DNA from: Spirochaetaceae bacterium
GTDB taxonomy: Bacteria > Spirochaetota > Leptospiria > Leptospirales > Leptonemataceae
Assembly (NCBI GenBank): GCA_002729885.1
Contig: PBUB01000002.1
Location: 673,745-737,744 of the forward strand
DNA length: 64,000 bases
Direction of reading: 5' to 3'
Shown: positions 45,316-53,994 of the stretch, one piece after another
Layout: every line of letters begins with the position of its first letter
How positions within the stretch are numbered: the stretch's first letter is position 1
The notes under the pieces: model-generated
Databases searched by the model: none
Told to the model about the DNA's origin: nothing
The model's input: only the letters and a program-made list of their open reading frames with translations
Translations under genes and position numbers: made by a program

Positions 45316-46230
45316 ATGATTACACTGGAGCAACTTGACGAACTCGAAGGTAGAATTGTTAGGGCCCTGGATCTAATCGGGGATCTACGTTCCGAGAACT
45401 CCCGACTGGAGTCGGAAAATGATAAGCTCCGCTCCGAGCATGATGAGATGAAACTGGCTCTGGATAAGAAAGAGCAGGAAATGGTTTCGCTGAAAGATCA
45501 GCTGGAAAAGACCGGAGCCGAACTCAAAGATCTCAAGGAAAAAGAAGGAGTTCTGGAAAAACGCATCAACGAGATGCTGGGACGCCTGGCGGATATGGAA
45601 TCCGGCGGAGGAGCCCCGTCCCGCCCATCGGCTTCACCGGCAGCATCCGTGGCGCCGGCCGCTTCTGTTGCCTCTGAGCCTGCAGTAGCCAGTATGGATG
45701 CTCCCGCCTCGGCAGTGGAAACTCCGCTACCGGACCTGGAAGAAGAAACCATCGTAATCGAAGATGACGATGCTGATTTTGATACTTCCAGCTCTCTGAC
45801 TTCTGAAGATGAAAGTGTAGTGATCCTGGACGAAGAGGATCTGCCTGCTACCACTCCGGCCAGCGCGCCCATGGATGAGAGTCCTGCACCGGCTTCTGAC
45901 ATGGAGCCTCAGACCGATTCAGCAGCGACCACGGAAAGCGCTGATGTTGTATCTGAAGACGATGAGGAAATCATCGTTCTAGATGATGAAGAAGAGGATG
46001 ACATTATTTTTGCTCAGGACGATGAGCTGGAAATCATCGACGAAAGCGAATCTCCATCCGCTCCTGCCGGCCAGTCCTCTCAGAGTGGCTCCGGTGACAC
46101 TACAACTGTAGAAATCTCCGGTGGCTCAGGCGAAGATGAAGAAATCATTCTGGATGACGATGATTCTCTGGGGGTCTTCGATGTAGAAGACGATGATGAC
46201 TTTCTAATCGTAGAGGAAGAAGTGAAGTAA
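45316..46230 (+). CDS. coiled-coil protein with acidic repetitive tail, putative ZapA partner
   Basis: A 304-residue protein. Residues 1-93 form a clear coiled coil with heptads of Leu (LDLIGDLRSENSRLESENDKL and on), similar in style to ZapB but not demonstrably homologous. Residues 95-140 are Ala/Pro/Ser-rich. The rest is very acidic, with several copies of an EExIVIxDDDxD motif (for example at about 144-153, 165-175, 216-226, 272-282 and 293-301). The zapA start overlaps the stop by one base (TAATG), implying translational coupling and a possible joint role at the division ring. The acidic motif copies might dock a partner protein. Confidence 0.8.
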   Translation: MITLEQLDELEGRIVRALDLIGDLRSENSRLESENDKLRSEHDEMKLALDKKEQEMVSLKDQLEKTGAELKDLKEKEGVLEKRINEMLGRLADMESGGGAPSRPSASPAASVAPAASVASEPAVASMDAPASAVETPLPDLEEETIVIEDDDADFDTSSSLTSEDESVVILDEEDLPATTPASAPMDESPAPASDMEPQTDSAATTESADVVSEDDEEIIVLDDEEEDDIIFAQDDELEIIDESESPSAPAGQSSQSGSGDTTTVEISGGSGEDEEIILDDDDSLGVFDVEDDDDFLIVEEEVK

Positions 46231-46556
46231 TGACCACTGCAGCTGCTCAGAAAGTTGCCAGAACTACGGTTGATATCTTTGGCGAGAAGTACGTTGTTCG
46301 CGGAGATGAAAGCGTAGATTACATCGCAGATGTGGCCCGGCTGGTGGACGACAGAATGCGAGAACTTGCCCGAAACTCCAGGGGCATGTCTCGCAGTCGT
46401 CTTGCGATTCTGGCAGCACTCAACCTGGCAGATGAGCTAATGCAGGAAAGAACAGGTCCGGGTCGCAAAGCCCCGGAAGACGAATTGCTGGCCCAGAAAA
46501 CCAGATACATGATTACGCTTCTGGACGAAGGACTGGCAGGAGACAGCATCTACTGA
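46230..46556 (+). CDS. zapA: cell division protein ZapA
   Basis: A 108-residue FtsZ-ring stabiliser. The ZapA fold is recognised by TTVDIFGEKYVVRGDESVDYIADVARLVDDRMRELAR at the N-terminus and the helix with SRLAILAALNLADELM. The start is embedded in the stop of the coiled-coil gene. A small GGCGG/CCGCC hairpin (46577-46591) follows the stop. The next gene encodes 5-formyl-THF cyclo-ligase, the order that in many bacteria flanks 6S RNA. Confidence 0.9.
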   Translation: MTTAAAQKVARTTVDIFGEKYVVRGDESVDYIADVARLVDDRMRELARNSRGMSRSRLAILAALNLADELMQERTGPGRKAPEDELLAQKTRYMITLLDEGLAGDSIY

Positions 46557-46821
46557 TTCTGGTAGATGCGAATAGGGGCGGGGGTACCGCCTGTGGCGTT
46601 CTTTAACTTTTCCGGCCTTGTTAAAACAAGTGGGAACCCTATCACAGGTTTCTATCTTCCCCGCATTTAAGGGGCTTGATATCCGCCCATAAACCCGGGT
46701 CCCCTTCCAGAAAATATTTGAGACCAGGAAAAATTGAACTCGCACACTGCAGAGCCCCGCATCTCCATTATGACACATTCGTACCGCGTGTCAAGTGCAG
46801 TGAGCGAAAGCCCTGCACGTT

Positions 46822-46964
46822 TCCGGATAGAGCCCAGAAGATTGTCGGGCCTGGACTCTGGAATTAGGTTCGGTAAAGCTGGCTTCGACGCCGGACCAAT
46901 GCAGGCCGAAGAAATGCAAAGTCCTTCGCATCCTCTCGGGCGGACGCCTGCCGCTGAATCCGGA
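46822..46964 (+). ncRNA. candidate structured RNA (6S RNA position)
   Basis: In the 435-bp gap between zapA and the cyclo-ligase gene, a rod-like fold can be drawn: a closing 7-bp stem TCCGGAT/ATCCGGA (46822-46828 with 46958-46964), a short inner GGACT/AGTCC pairing and an apical stem GGTTCGG/CCGGACC around a small hairpin. In many bacteria the zapA-fau gap holds ssrS (6S RNA). I cannot confirm the 6S core by eye, and no promoter is clear. Just upstream, two more hairpins can form: GACAC/GTGTC and GTGCAG/CTGCAC. Confidence 0.35.
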
Positions 46965-46991
46965 CTATCTCCATACAAACCACGGTAGAGC

Positions 46992-47567
46992 ATGCAAACC
47001 AAGGTAGACATACGGCAAGCTGCTCGCTCCTACTGGAAGGAATTCATGACCGGAGCAGGAGAGGAAGAGCTTCAGAACGCCTTTCAGCATTTCCTGGCGA
47101 CGGAATCTACCGGGAAAAAGGGACGGCTCTGCCTTGCTTATTATCCCATTCATTCCGAATTTAATGTACTCACTGCTCTGCGAAATTCCGGTTGGAAAGT
47201 AGCACTGCCCCTGGTGGGAGAAGGCTTCTCTCTTTCGTTTCATCTATATCTGAAAGAGGGAAAAGAGCAGTTACCGCTACGGCCCGGAGCATACGGTATT
47301 ATGGAACCAGAAAAGAATGCCCCGGTAATCCATCCTGAACCCCAGGATATCTTGATTGTACCTACAATGGCTGCCAATGCAGAAGGGTACAGGCTTGGTA
47401 AGGGTGGGGGATTTTATGACCGTCTTATGGACCGAAAGCCATTTGATGTACTGGAGAAGTGGGCTGTTTTGCCAGAAAAACTCCTGGACTCTCCTTTCCC
47501 TGCAGAGCCCCATGATTTACGGTTGAACAAAATAATCACGGAAGAAAGGATCGTTACGTACCCATGA
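46992..47567 (+). CDS. 5-formyltetrahydrofolate cyclo-ligase
   Basis: Returns 5-formyl-THF to the folate pool as 5,10-methenyl-THF using ATP. The 191-residue protein has the family motifs at the C-terminal half: DILIVPTMAANAEGYRLGKGGGFYDRLM (about 120-147; the LGxGGGxYD loop is diagnostic), and PxAxPHDLRLNKIITEE near the end. The N-terminal basic helix is present. The stop overlaps the cheW start (ATGA), so it is cotranscribed with the chemotaxis genes, though no functional link is evident. Confidence 0.92.
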   Translation: MQTKVDIRQAARSYWKEFMTGAGEEELQNAFQHFLATESTGKKGRLCLAYYPIHSEFNVLTALRNSGWKVALPLVGEGFSLSFHLYLKEGKEQLPLRPGAYGIMEPEKNAPVIHPEPQDILIVPTMAANAEGYRLGKGGGFYDRLMDRKPFDVLEKWAVLPEKLLDSPFPAEPHDLRLNKIITEERIVTYP

Positions 47568-48082
47568 CCGAAAACACCGCATTAACCGAACGCAGCTACT
47601 ATGACGGGGAGGGAGATGAAGAATCCCAGGTGGAGAAGCTTCAGTTCCTGGTCTTTCAATCCGGGAACGGAATGTACGGCGTTAACATCCTGGAAACTCA
47701 TGAGATCCTCAAGCCGGTAAATGTAACCAGGCTACCGAATGTGGAATCAGAGGTCCTGGGAGTCATCAACCTGAGAGGTAACATCATTCCTGTTATCGAT
47801 ATTCTCAAGAAATTCTCCGGCGACTATTCGGAGATTAGCGATACTACCCGCATCGTTGTCTGTACCTGGGAAAATAAGAACCTGGGCTTGCTGGTGGATC
47901 GAGTGGTGGAAGTAGCTTCCGTGGCAGAGGAAGATATTGAAAGTCCGGAGGTGAAGGGTCTTTCCAATCACTATCTCAAAGGTGTAGGGCGAAGCACCGA
48001 ACGCATTTTTTTGATCTTTAACCTTGCCATCCTTTTCTCGCAGCAAACGGCAGATCAGGATGAAGATATTCTGGAAGTCTAA
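47564..48082 (+). CDS. cheW: chemotaxis coupling protein CheW
   Basis: Links receptors to CheA. A 172-residue protein with the CheW SH3-like double barrel (about 25-165): FLVFQSGNGMYGVNILETHEILKP, LPNVESEVLGVINLRGNIIPVIDI (diagnostic NLRGxIxPVxD) and LGLLVDRVVEV. An acidic N-terminal extension of about 22 residues and an acidic tail are present. It overlaps the upstream gene by 4 nt and is 2 bp before cheA. Confidence 0.95.
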   Translation: MTENTALTERSYYDGEGDEESQVEKLQFLVFQSGNGMYGVNILETHEILKPVNVTRLPNVESEVLGVINLRGNIIPVIDILKKFSGDYSEISDTTRIVVCTWENKNLGLLVDRVVEVASVAEEDIESPEVKGLSNHYLKGVGRSTERIFLIFNLAILFSQQTADQDEDILEV

Positions 48083-48084
48083 AC

Positions 48085-51000
48085 ATGGCCGATCGTTATA
48101 CCGAGTTATTTCTGGACGAAGCGTCCGAGCATATTGAGGATTTAAATCAGAATCTCCTCCGACTGGAACGAGATGGTTTTGATCCAGAGACGATAAACGA
48201 GATATTTCGCTCGGCACATACACTAAAATCCAGTGCAGCCTTCGTTGGTCTGGATAGCCTTTCTTCACTTGCGCATCATATGGAAGATCTCTTCCAGAAT
48301 GTTAAGGATGGCACTTTGCAGGTTACCACAGATGTGGTGAATCTGTTCTTCAGGTGTCTGGATCGCATAAAGGCTGCTGTGGCTGTAGTAGCCGATGGCG
48401 GAAAGCCAGATGATAATTTTCAGGATCTAATTGAAGAGCTATCGTCGCATGTAAGCAGCGCACCTGCTGTTGAAAAAAAAACTACTGTGGCAGCATCGGA
48501 AGCCACTTCTGAAAGTTCGCAGCCACCACAGGTGGAAGCTCAGACTTCCAGCGTGCAGGCATCTACCGCAGAAGCGTCTGCCAGAGATCATTTTATTCAG
48601 CTATCTGACGATGACCTTTCGGATCTTGCAGAGAAAGCAGGTAAGCAAACTGTATTTGACGGGCATGTGGTTCTGGATCCAGAAGCGCCCATGCGAAACA
48701 TGCGACTTCTTCTGTTGCTTATCAACCTCAGAAAGATCGGTACCGTTTATCGCACAAATCCCGTAGAAAACGAACTTGAAACCGGCGCTTACGAAGGCCA
48801 TACCATGGACTTCATTTTCTTTGGCGACGTAAAGAGAGATGCAGTTCTGAAAGTCAGTCAGGTGGACATGGTTGAGGAGGTATATCTCAACGAACGTTCC
48901 CTGCCAAGAAAAGGAGAGACAAAGGAAATTCATGAAGCCAGGACCGCAGCCGCACCGGTATCTGATGAAACCATAATCAAGACCAGAAACATCAAAGTCT
49001 CTTCTGAAAAAATTGATTATCTGCTCAACAGTGTAGGCGAACTGGTGATTACCAATTCCGGCCTTCAAAAGATCTATGAGGATTTGAGCGCGGAAATCGG
49101 GGAGTCCCATGCCCTGGGGGAGCTAAAGAGCAAGATCGATCAGGCTGCACGAATTGCACGTGATCTTCAGAGCGGCATCATGAAGACCAGGATGATCCCC
49201 GTGGGACTGGTATTTCACAGATTCCCCAGACCGGTGCGCGATCTTGCATTGAATCTGGGCAAAGAAGTGGACCTGGTATTCCAGGGAGAAGATACGGAAC
49301 TGGATAAGAATATCATCGATGCGTTGAATGATCCTTTGCTGCATTTATTACGAAATGCTCTGGACCATGGCATTGAAACTCCGGCTGAACGCGAAGAAAA
49401 AGGCAAGGATCGAACAGCGACGCTGCTTCTAAATGCCTTTCAAAGCGGAAACAACATCTATGTAGAAATTAAGGACGATGGTCGAGGACTGAATCGCAAA
49501 GCCATCGCAGAAAAGGCAGTGTCTCTGGGACTCGTGGACGGAACAGAGACTATGAGCGATGAAGAGGTGTACAATCTAATCTTCCATCCCGGGTTTTCCA
49601 CAGCCAGACAGGTTACCGATGTGTCCGGTCGTGGCGTAGGCATGAATGTGGTTCGCAAGATGGTCCAGGAGTTCAAGGGAAGCATTCAGGTGCAGAATAA
49701 TCCAGGGGCCGGTTGTAGCTTCGTATTGTCCTTTCCTCTCACTCTTGCAATCATCAGCGCAATTCTAATTCGCATTCGAGGTGAAGAGTTCGCCTTCCCG
49801 CTTTCCGATGTTGTAGAAACTATTCGGCTGACCCAGGCAGATATAACCACGCTTCAGGGTAAGGATATTATTAATCTACGAGGCGAAATTCTACCTGTTT
49901 TTCGTCTTCGAGAGTTGATGGGGCTCCCGCTGGATGGAGCAGAAGAAGAGGAGTTTCCGGTGGTGATTGCTAACGTGGCCGGCCGAAAGGTTGGCTATGT
50001 CGTGGATGCAATGGCCGGGAAAAAGGAAATTGTAATCAAGAGTCTGGAGCAGAATTACAGAAGCATTCGCGGTCTCATCGGTGCCTGTCTTATGGGTGAT
50101 GGTTCCATTGTCATGGTTCTGGACGTTCATGGTCTTCTGGATCTGGCCACACGTTTGCAGGCCAGAAGGAGAAGCCTGGAGGAACAGAAGGAGCTGGCTT
50201 TCGAAGGAGTGCATGCTACGGACTCCTATAATCAAAAGGTGCAGGCCATCACCTGGTCCGGTCGGCGTCGGCGAGGAGCCAGCAGGAAATCCCGGGAAGA
50301 TGTTAGAGAGCCTGCCATGGTGGGCGCATCGGAAAATGGCAAAGGCCAGGAGAAATCTGGAGGCGAAGATATTCCAACCGGCACATCGCATCTGAAAACC
50401 GCAGGTCCAGGAGATGGATCCTCTACAAAAGTTCAGGCAGTAACCTTTTTCGATGAGCCAGGCTCTGGAGATAATAAATTCTCCGAAAGCGTTACCCAGG
50501 AACTTGCGGCCGACATTTCCGAGCACGATAGGGCAAAGAGCGAATCCATTACAGATTCCACCTCTTCCGGAGATGACTCCCGCACAGGTGCAGGCGCAGA
50601 CAGCGTGAGTAAAGCTCACTCCGCAGATGAAGATTCTGCCGGTGTATCTCGCGCCATTCAGGAATTCGAAAAAGAGAAGGCGGATCGGGTTCGAACAGCC
50701 AAAGAGATTTATGGCGGTAAGGATTCCCATGGACGCGATCTTTCCGAAGACGAATACAACAAGCTCTATTCCGTCATTAATACAGGTATGATCAATGCCG
50801 GTCTGGTGCTTTCGCAATTACTGGGTGTTACTGTAGAAGTGGCGGTGCCTGAATTTACCACCGTAGATTATTCCGAGCTCACCAGATATGTTCCAGGCGA
50901 ACGATTGATCTCTGTCGCGCTGGGTACGGAAGGGGATTTCTTCGCTGTTCTTCTTCTGGTTTTTGATGAGGCCACAGGTTTTGAAGCCGCCGGCGAACTG

Positions 51001-51339
51001 ATGGGTCTTCCCGAGGGATCCAGGACTCCGGATTCCATGTCCATGGAAGATGTGCAATCCGTGCTCAATGAGCTTACGAATATCGTTGGCTCAAGCATTC
51101 TAAATGAGCTGGCCAACAAGACAAATATGGCCATTACTCCAACTGTGCCGGAGTTTATGGCGGGCTCTGTTCAGGATCTTCTTGATCTTGTTCAGAAGAG
51201 AAGTCATCCGGACCTGGATTCCAAATTGATTTACATCTCTACAGATTTCTTCAGGGAAGATACGGAGCTACTGGGTCGATTGTTTATGCTGCCTTCCAGA
51301 CCAAATCTGGTGGAGCTGGTATCCAGGCTTCCTGGTTGA
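48085..51339 (+). CDS. cheA: CheA histidine kinase fused to a CheC-type phosphatase domain
   Basis: A 1084-residue protein. Domains: Hpt (1-110, phospho-His H45 in RSAHTLKSSAAFVG), a linker, a P2-like region (about 165-285), dimerisation helices (about 300-370), HATPase (375-550: HLLRNALDHGIE, DDGRGLN, GRGVGMN) and CheW-like regulatory domain (555-690, NLRGEILPVFRLREL). A low-complexity linker (700-855) leads to a CheC-like domain (about 890-1084). The second CheC phosphatase site is intact: S992-x3-E996-x2-N999-x22-P1022. The first site has N904 but lacks the Glu. CheC normally dephosphorylates CheY-P, so kinase and phosphatase may be in one chain. It lies between cheW and cheB. Confidence 0.92.
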   Translation: MADRYTELFLDEASEHIEDLNQNLLRLERDGFDPETINEIFRSAHTLKSSAAFVGLDSLSSLAHHMEDLFQNVKDGTLQVTTDVVNLFFRCLDRIKAAVAVVADGGKPDDNFQDLIEELSSHVSSAPAVEKKTTVAASEATSESSQPPQVEAQTSSVQASTAEASARDHFIQLSDDDLSDLAEKAGKQTVFDGHVVLDPEAPMRNMRLLLLLINLRKIGTVYRTNPVENELETGAYEGHTMDFIFFGDVKRDAVLKVSQVDMVEEVYLNERSLPRKGETKEIHEARTAAAPVSDETIIKTRNIKVSSEKIDYLLNSVGELVITNSGLQKIYEDLSAEIGESHALGELKSKIDQAARIARDLQSGIMKTRMIPVGLVFHRFPRPVRDLALNLGKEVDLVFQGEDTELDKNIIDALNDPLLHLLRNALDHGIETPAEREEKGKDRTATLLLNAFQSGNNIYVEIKDDGRGLNRKAIAEKAVSLGLVDGTETMSDEEVYNLIFHPGFSTARQVTDVSGRGVGMNVVRKMVQEFKGSIQVQNNPGAGCSFVLSFPLTLAIISAILIRIRGEEFAFPLSDVVETIRLTQADITTLQGKDIINLRGEILPVFRLRELMGLPLDGAEEEEFPVVIANVAGRKVGYVVDAMAGKKEIVIKSLEQNYRSIRGLIGACLMGDGSIVMVLDVHGLLDLATRLQARRRSLEEQKELAFEGVHATDSYNQKVQAITWSGRRRRGASRKSREDVREPAMVGASENGKGQEKSGGEDIPTGTSHLKTAGPGDGSSTKVQAVTFFDEPGSGDNKFSESVTQELAADISEHDRAKSESITDSTSSGDDSRTGAGADSVSKAHSADEDSAGVSRAIQEFEKEKADRVRTAKEIYGGKDSHGRDLSEDEYNKLYSVINTGMINAGLVLSQLLGVTVEVAVPEFTTVDYSELTRYVPGERLISVALGTEGDFFAVLLLVFDEATGFEAAGELMGLPEGSRTPDSMSMEDVQSVLNELTNIVGSSILNELANKTNMAITPTVPEFMAGSVQDLLDLVQKRSHPDLDSKLIYISTDFFREDTELLGRLFMLPSRPNLVELVSRLPG

Positions 51340-51345
51340 TTCTAA

Positions 51346-52401
51346 ATGAGTTTTCGCGTACTGATAGTGGATGATTCCATGCTGGTTCGCCAGATTGTGG
51401 GTGATGTTCTTCGTCGCATCCCGGATGTGGAGATTGCCGGTGAGGCCAGAAATGGTAAGATGGGTCTGGAGATGATGCAGGAGCTCAAGCCGGATCTGGT
51501 CATTCTGGACATTGAAATGCCCGTAATGGATGGTCTGACGTTACTGGATGAAAAGAAGAAGCTGGGAAACGTTACTCCGGTGATGATGCTTTCTTCTCTG
51601 ACACAAGCAGGTGCAGATATTACCATGAAAGCCCTGGAAGCCGGAGCCATGGAATTCGTGCCCAAGCCTGCCGGCGATACCGGTATTCGATTGCAGGATC
51701 TGGAACATCAGATCGAAATGAAAGTGGCCGGTCTTATTCACTCCCTGCGGGACAGTCGCTCCAGCTCCGGTCAAAAGGTAGGCCCCATTCTAAAGGCCGG
51801 ACAGCATCAGTTTCGCCTGGCTTTTATTGGTGCATCCACCGGGGGGCCTCAATCGTTGCAGACTGTTTTCTCCCAGCTAACCTCCAGTTTTCCGCTGCCC
51901 TTGATTGTAGTACAGCATATGCCGCCGATTTTTACCGCCGCTTTCGCCCAGAGGCTGGATCGCGTAAGTGGAATGCAGGTGTTCGAGGCTGAAGAGGGTA
52001 TGGTGCTCCAGCCTGGCCAGGCATATGTGGCTCCGGGGGGGAAACATCTGGATTTCAGGCGCAAAGGAGCTGGAATCAGTCTGCATATCGACTCCGAAAC
52101 GCCGCCTCACAATGCGCACAGACCCTCTGTCGACTTCACGTTACACCGTGCCATTGAGCTTCTGGATGGGGAAATCCTGGCGGTCATTATGACCGGAATG
52201 GGAAAGGATGGTGTGGAAGCCCTGAACCGACTGCACGAAAAAGGTGGAGTGGTTCTGGCCCAGGATGAGCTTTCCAGCATTGTCTTTGGCATGAATCGCA
52301 GGGCCATCGAGGCCGGAGCCGTGGATGAAGTCCTGGAACTGGAGAAACTGGGGGGCCGGATGTCGGAATTGGCCGGTCGATTGGAGGGGCAAAGAGCCTG
52401 A
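51346..52401 (+). CDS. cheB: protein-glutamate methylesterase CheB
   Basis: Receiver plus methylesterase that demethylates or deamidates receptors. REC (1-120) has the phospho-Asp D55 in VILDIEMP and the MLSSLT and KPAG loops. The esterase domain (155-345) has the catalytic S164 in IGASTGGPQS, H191 in VQHMPP and D288 in MTGMGKDG. The 351-residue length is normal. No cheR is in the window. It lies 6 bp after the CheA stop. Confidence 0.96.
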   Translation: MSFRVLIVDDSMLVRQIVGDVLRRIPDVEIAGEARNGKMGLEMMQELKPDLVILDIEMPVMDGLTLLDEKKKLGNVTPVMMLSSLTQAGADITMKALEAGAMEFVPKPAGDTGIRLQDLEHQIEMKVAGLIHSLRDSRSSSGQKVGPILKAGQHQFRLAFIGASTGGPQSLQTVFSQLTSSFPLPLIVVQHMPPIFTAAFAQRLDRVSGMQVFEAEEGMVLQPGQAYVAPGGKHLDFRRKGAGISLHIDSETPPHNAHRPSVDFTLHRAIELLDGEILAVIMTGMGKDGVEALNRLHEKGGVVLAQDELSSIVFGMNRRAIEAGAVDEVLELEKLGGRMSELAGRLEGQRA

Positions 52402-52471
52402 TCCATATTTCTCTTTACAGAGAAGGGGAATTAAAGCGAGACTACAAAATCATTGCAGCAGTGGGTAAAAA

Positions 52472-52831
52472 ATGGCGAGGATATTGATCGTTGATGATGC
52501 TAAATTCATGAGAACTCTGGTGAAGGATGCCCTCACGGCTTCCGGACATGAGATCGTCGGGGAAGCAGAGAACGGAAATCAGGCTGTACAGATGTACGGA
52601 GAAATGAAACCGGATCTGGTTACTATGGACATTACCATGCGTGAAAAGGACGGTCTGGAAGCGGCTTCGGAAATCCTGAAAGCGGACCCGGCTGCTCGCA
52701 TTATTATGGTAACAGCTCTGGGTCAGGAAGACCTACTGGCTCGTGCCATTAAGATGGGCGTAAAGGACTTTGTAGTAAAACCATTCCCGCCGGAAAGACT
52801 GCAGCAAGCAGCTCAAAAGGCACTTTCCTGA
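52472..52831 (+). CDS. cheY: chemotaxis response regulator CheY
   Basis: A 119-residue single REC domain. Acidic pocket DD (8-9) at ILIVDDA, phospho-acceptor D53 in LVTMDITM, Thr/Ser position T at MVTALG, and the conserved Lys in VVKPFPPE. It would carry the signal from CheA to the flagellar motor switch and be the target of the CheC-like domain. It sits 70 bp after cheB with its own ribosome site. Confidence 0.93.
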   Translation: MARILIVDDAKFMRTLVKDALTASGHEIVGEAENGNQAVQMYGEMKPDLVTMDITMREKDGLEAASEILKADPAARIIMVTALGQEDLLARAIKMGVKDFVVKPFPPERLQQAAQKALS

Positions 52832-52856
52832 TTTTCCCTTATTGGGAGCTGTTGCC

Positions 52857-53918
52857 GTGAACCAGGAGGAGGAACCACGTACTTCCCAGAAACATCCTGA
52901 AAACGAAGAACCAGATCACAGATCCACTGGTTCTTCTGCGGATGTAGACACCCCTGTCGTTCCATCCCCATCCTCCAGCAATACCACCAATTCCGGCCAT
53001 ACTACGGAGCCAGACCCGGCTTCTGACGAGGCAACCCCGGCCAATGAACAGCAGGCACCATCCAGGAATCCCTCCGAGCATTTAGAATCTGAAAAAGCCG
53101 AATCCGACCAACCGGGTTCCGAGACCACGGAAGGTGAGGAAAGCGATGAGGATTCCGATAAAGAAGAACTGGGTGAATTCATTGTTCATTGGACCGGTCC
53201 CGATGGAGATGAAGAAGGTCCCCTGTCTGTACTCTGGAAGCTTATCGAGAGCTACCGGGTGGATATCTTCGAAATATCCATTCATCGAATAACAGAAGAT
53301 TTTCTGTCTTTTATGCACGGCGCTCGAGATCTGCGCATCTCCCTGGCCTCCTCCTTTACTGTAATGGCTGCTCGGCTCATCTATTACAAGAGCAAGGCAC
53401 TTCTACCGGATCCAGGTTTCGAAGATACGGAAGCCGACTCCAGGCTACCGCCAGAACTTATTCAGCAACTGCTGGAATATCGCAGATTTCAAATCGCTTC
53501 GGAAACCCTTCGTGAGATGGATGAGATCTCCGGTGGCATTTTTGGGCGGCCAGAAACTCCCGTGATTGAAAGCGATGAAACCGAGCGCATGCTGGAAGTG
53601 AGCCTGGTGGATTTGATTCGCGCCTATCAGAAGGTGCTGAAAAGAATGGAGCCGGAGCCGGAAGAAGAGGGCTATGAAATCTCCGGTGAAGAATGGTCCG
53701 TAGAAGCCAAGATGGATGAAATCCGTGGTCTTCTGGAAAATGCCATCTCCTTTGCCTTCGAAGATCTTTTCGAAAACATCGAATCCATGCGCAAGGGTGA
53801 AGTAATTGCCACTTTTCTGGCACTTCTCGAGCTCACTCGACTGGCAGAGATCGTTCTTCAGCAGGATGGCATATTTGGTCCCATCATGATCTATAAACGT
53901 GCCGCCACCGTTTCCTGA
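52857..53918 (+). CDS. scpA: segregation and condensation protein A
   Basis: Kleisin subunit of the SMC-ScpAB chromosome condensin. GTG at 52857 is chosen because GGGAG stands about 8 nt upstream; TTG at 52842 is the alternative. The first ~105 residues are a low-complexity acidic extension (Ser/Thr/Glu/Pro-rich) not found in typical ScpA. The core starts at FIVHWTGPDGDEEGPLSVLWKLIESYRVDIFEISI, continues with ARLIYYKSKALLPDP and ends with the winged-helix FENIESMRKGEVIATFLALLELTRL. It is followed by scpB. Confidence 0.93.
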   Translation: MNQEEEPRTSQKHPENEEPDHRSTGSSADVDTPVVPSPSSSNTTNSGHTTEPDPASDEATPANEQQAPSRNPSEHLESEKAESDQPGSETTEGEESDEDSDKEELGEFIVHWTGPDGDEEGPLSVLWKLIESYRVDIFEISIHRITEDFLSFMHGARDLRISLASSFTVMAARLIYYKSKALLPDPGFEDTEADSRLPPELIQQLLEYRRFQIASETLREMDEISGGIFGRPETPVIESDETERMLEVSLVDLIRAYQKVLKRMEPEPEEEGYEISGEEWSVEAKMDEIRGLLENAISFAFEDLFENIESMRKGEVIATFLALLELTRLAEIVLQQDGIFGPIMIYKRAATVS

Positions 53919-53994
53919 AAACACTCCGTTGGAAATATGTCGCTAAAAAACCGCTTGCTGTACAGACCCCGGGCGCGACATAATCCCTCTGGCT

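Noticed and set aside
46667..47011. 114-codon minus-strand ORF across the zapA-cyclo-ligase gap
   Set aside because: Runs against the surrounding operon, overlaps the next gene, has high Gly/Arg/Ser/Pro content typical of shadow translation; the RNA explanation fits better.
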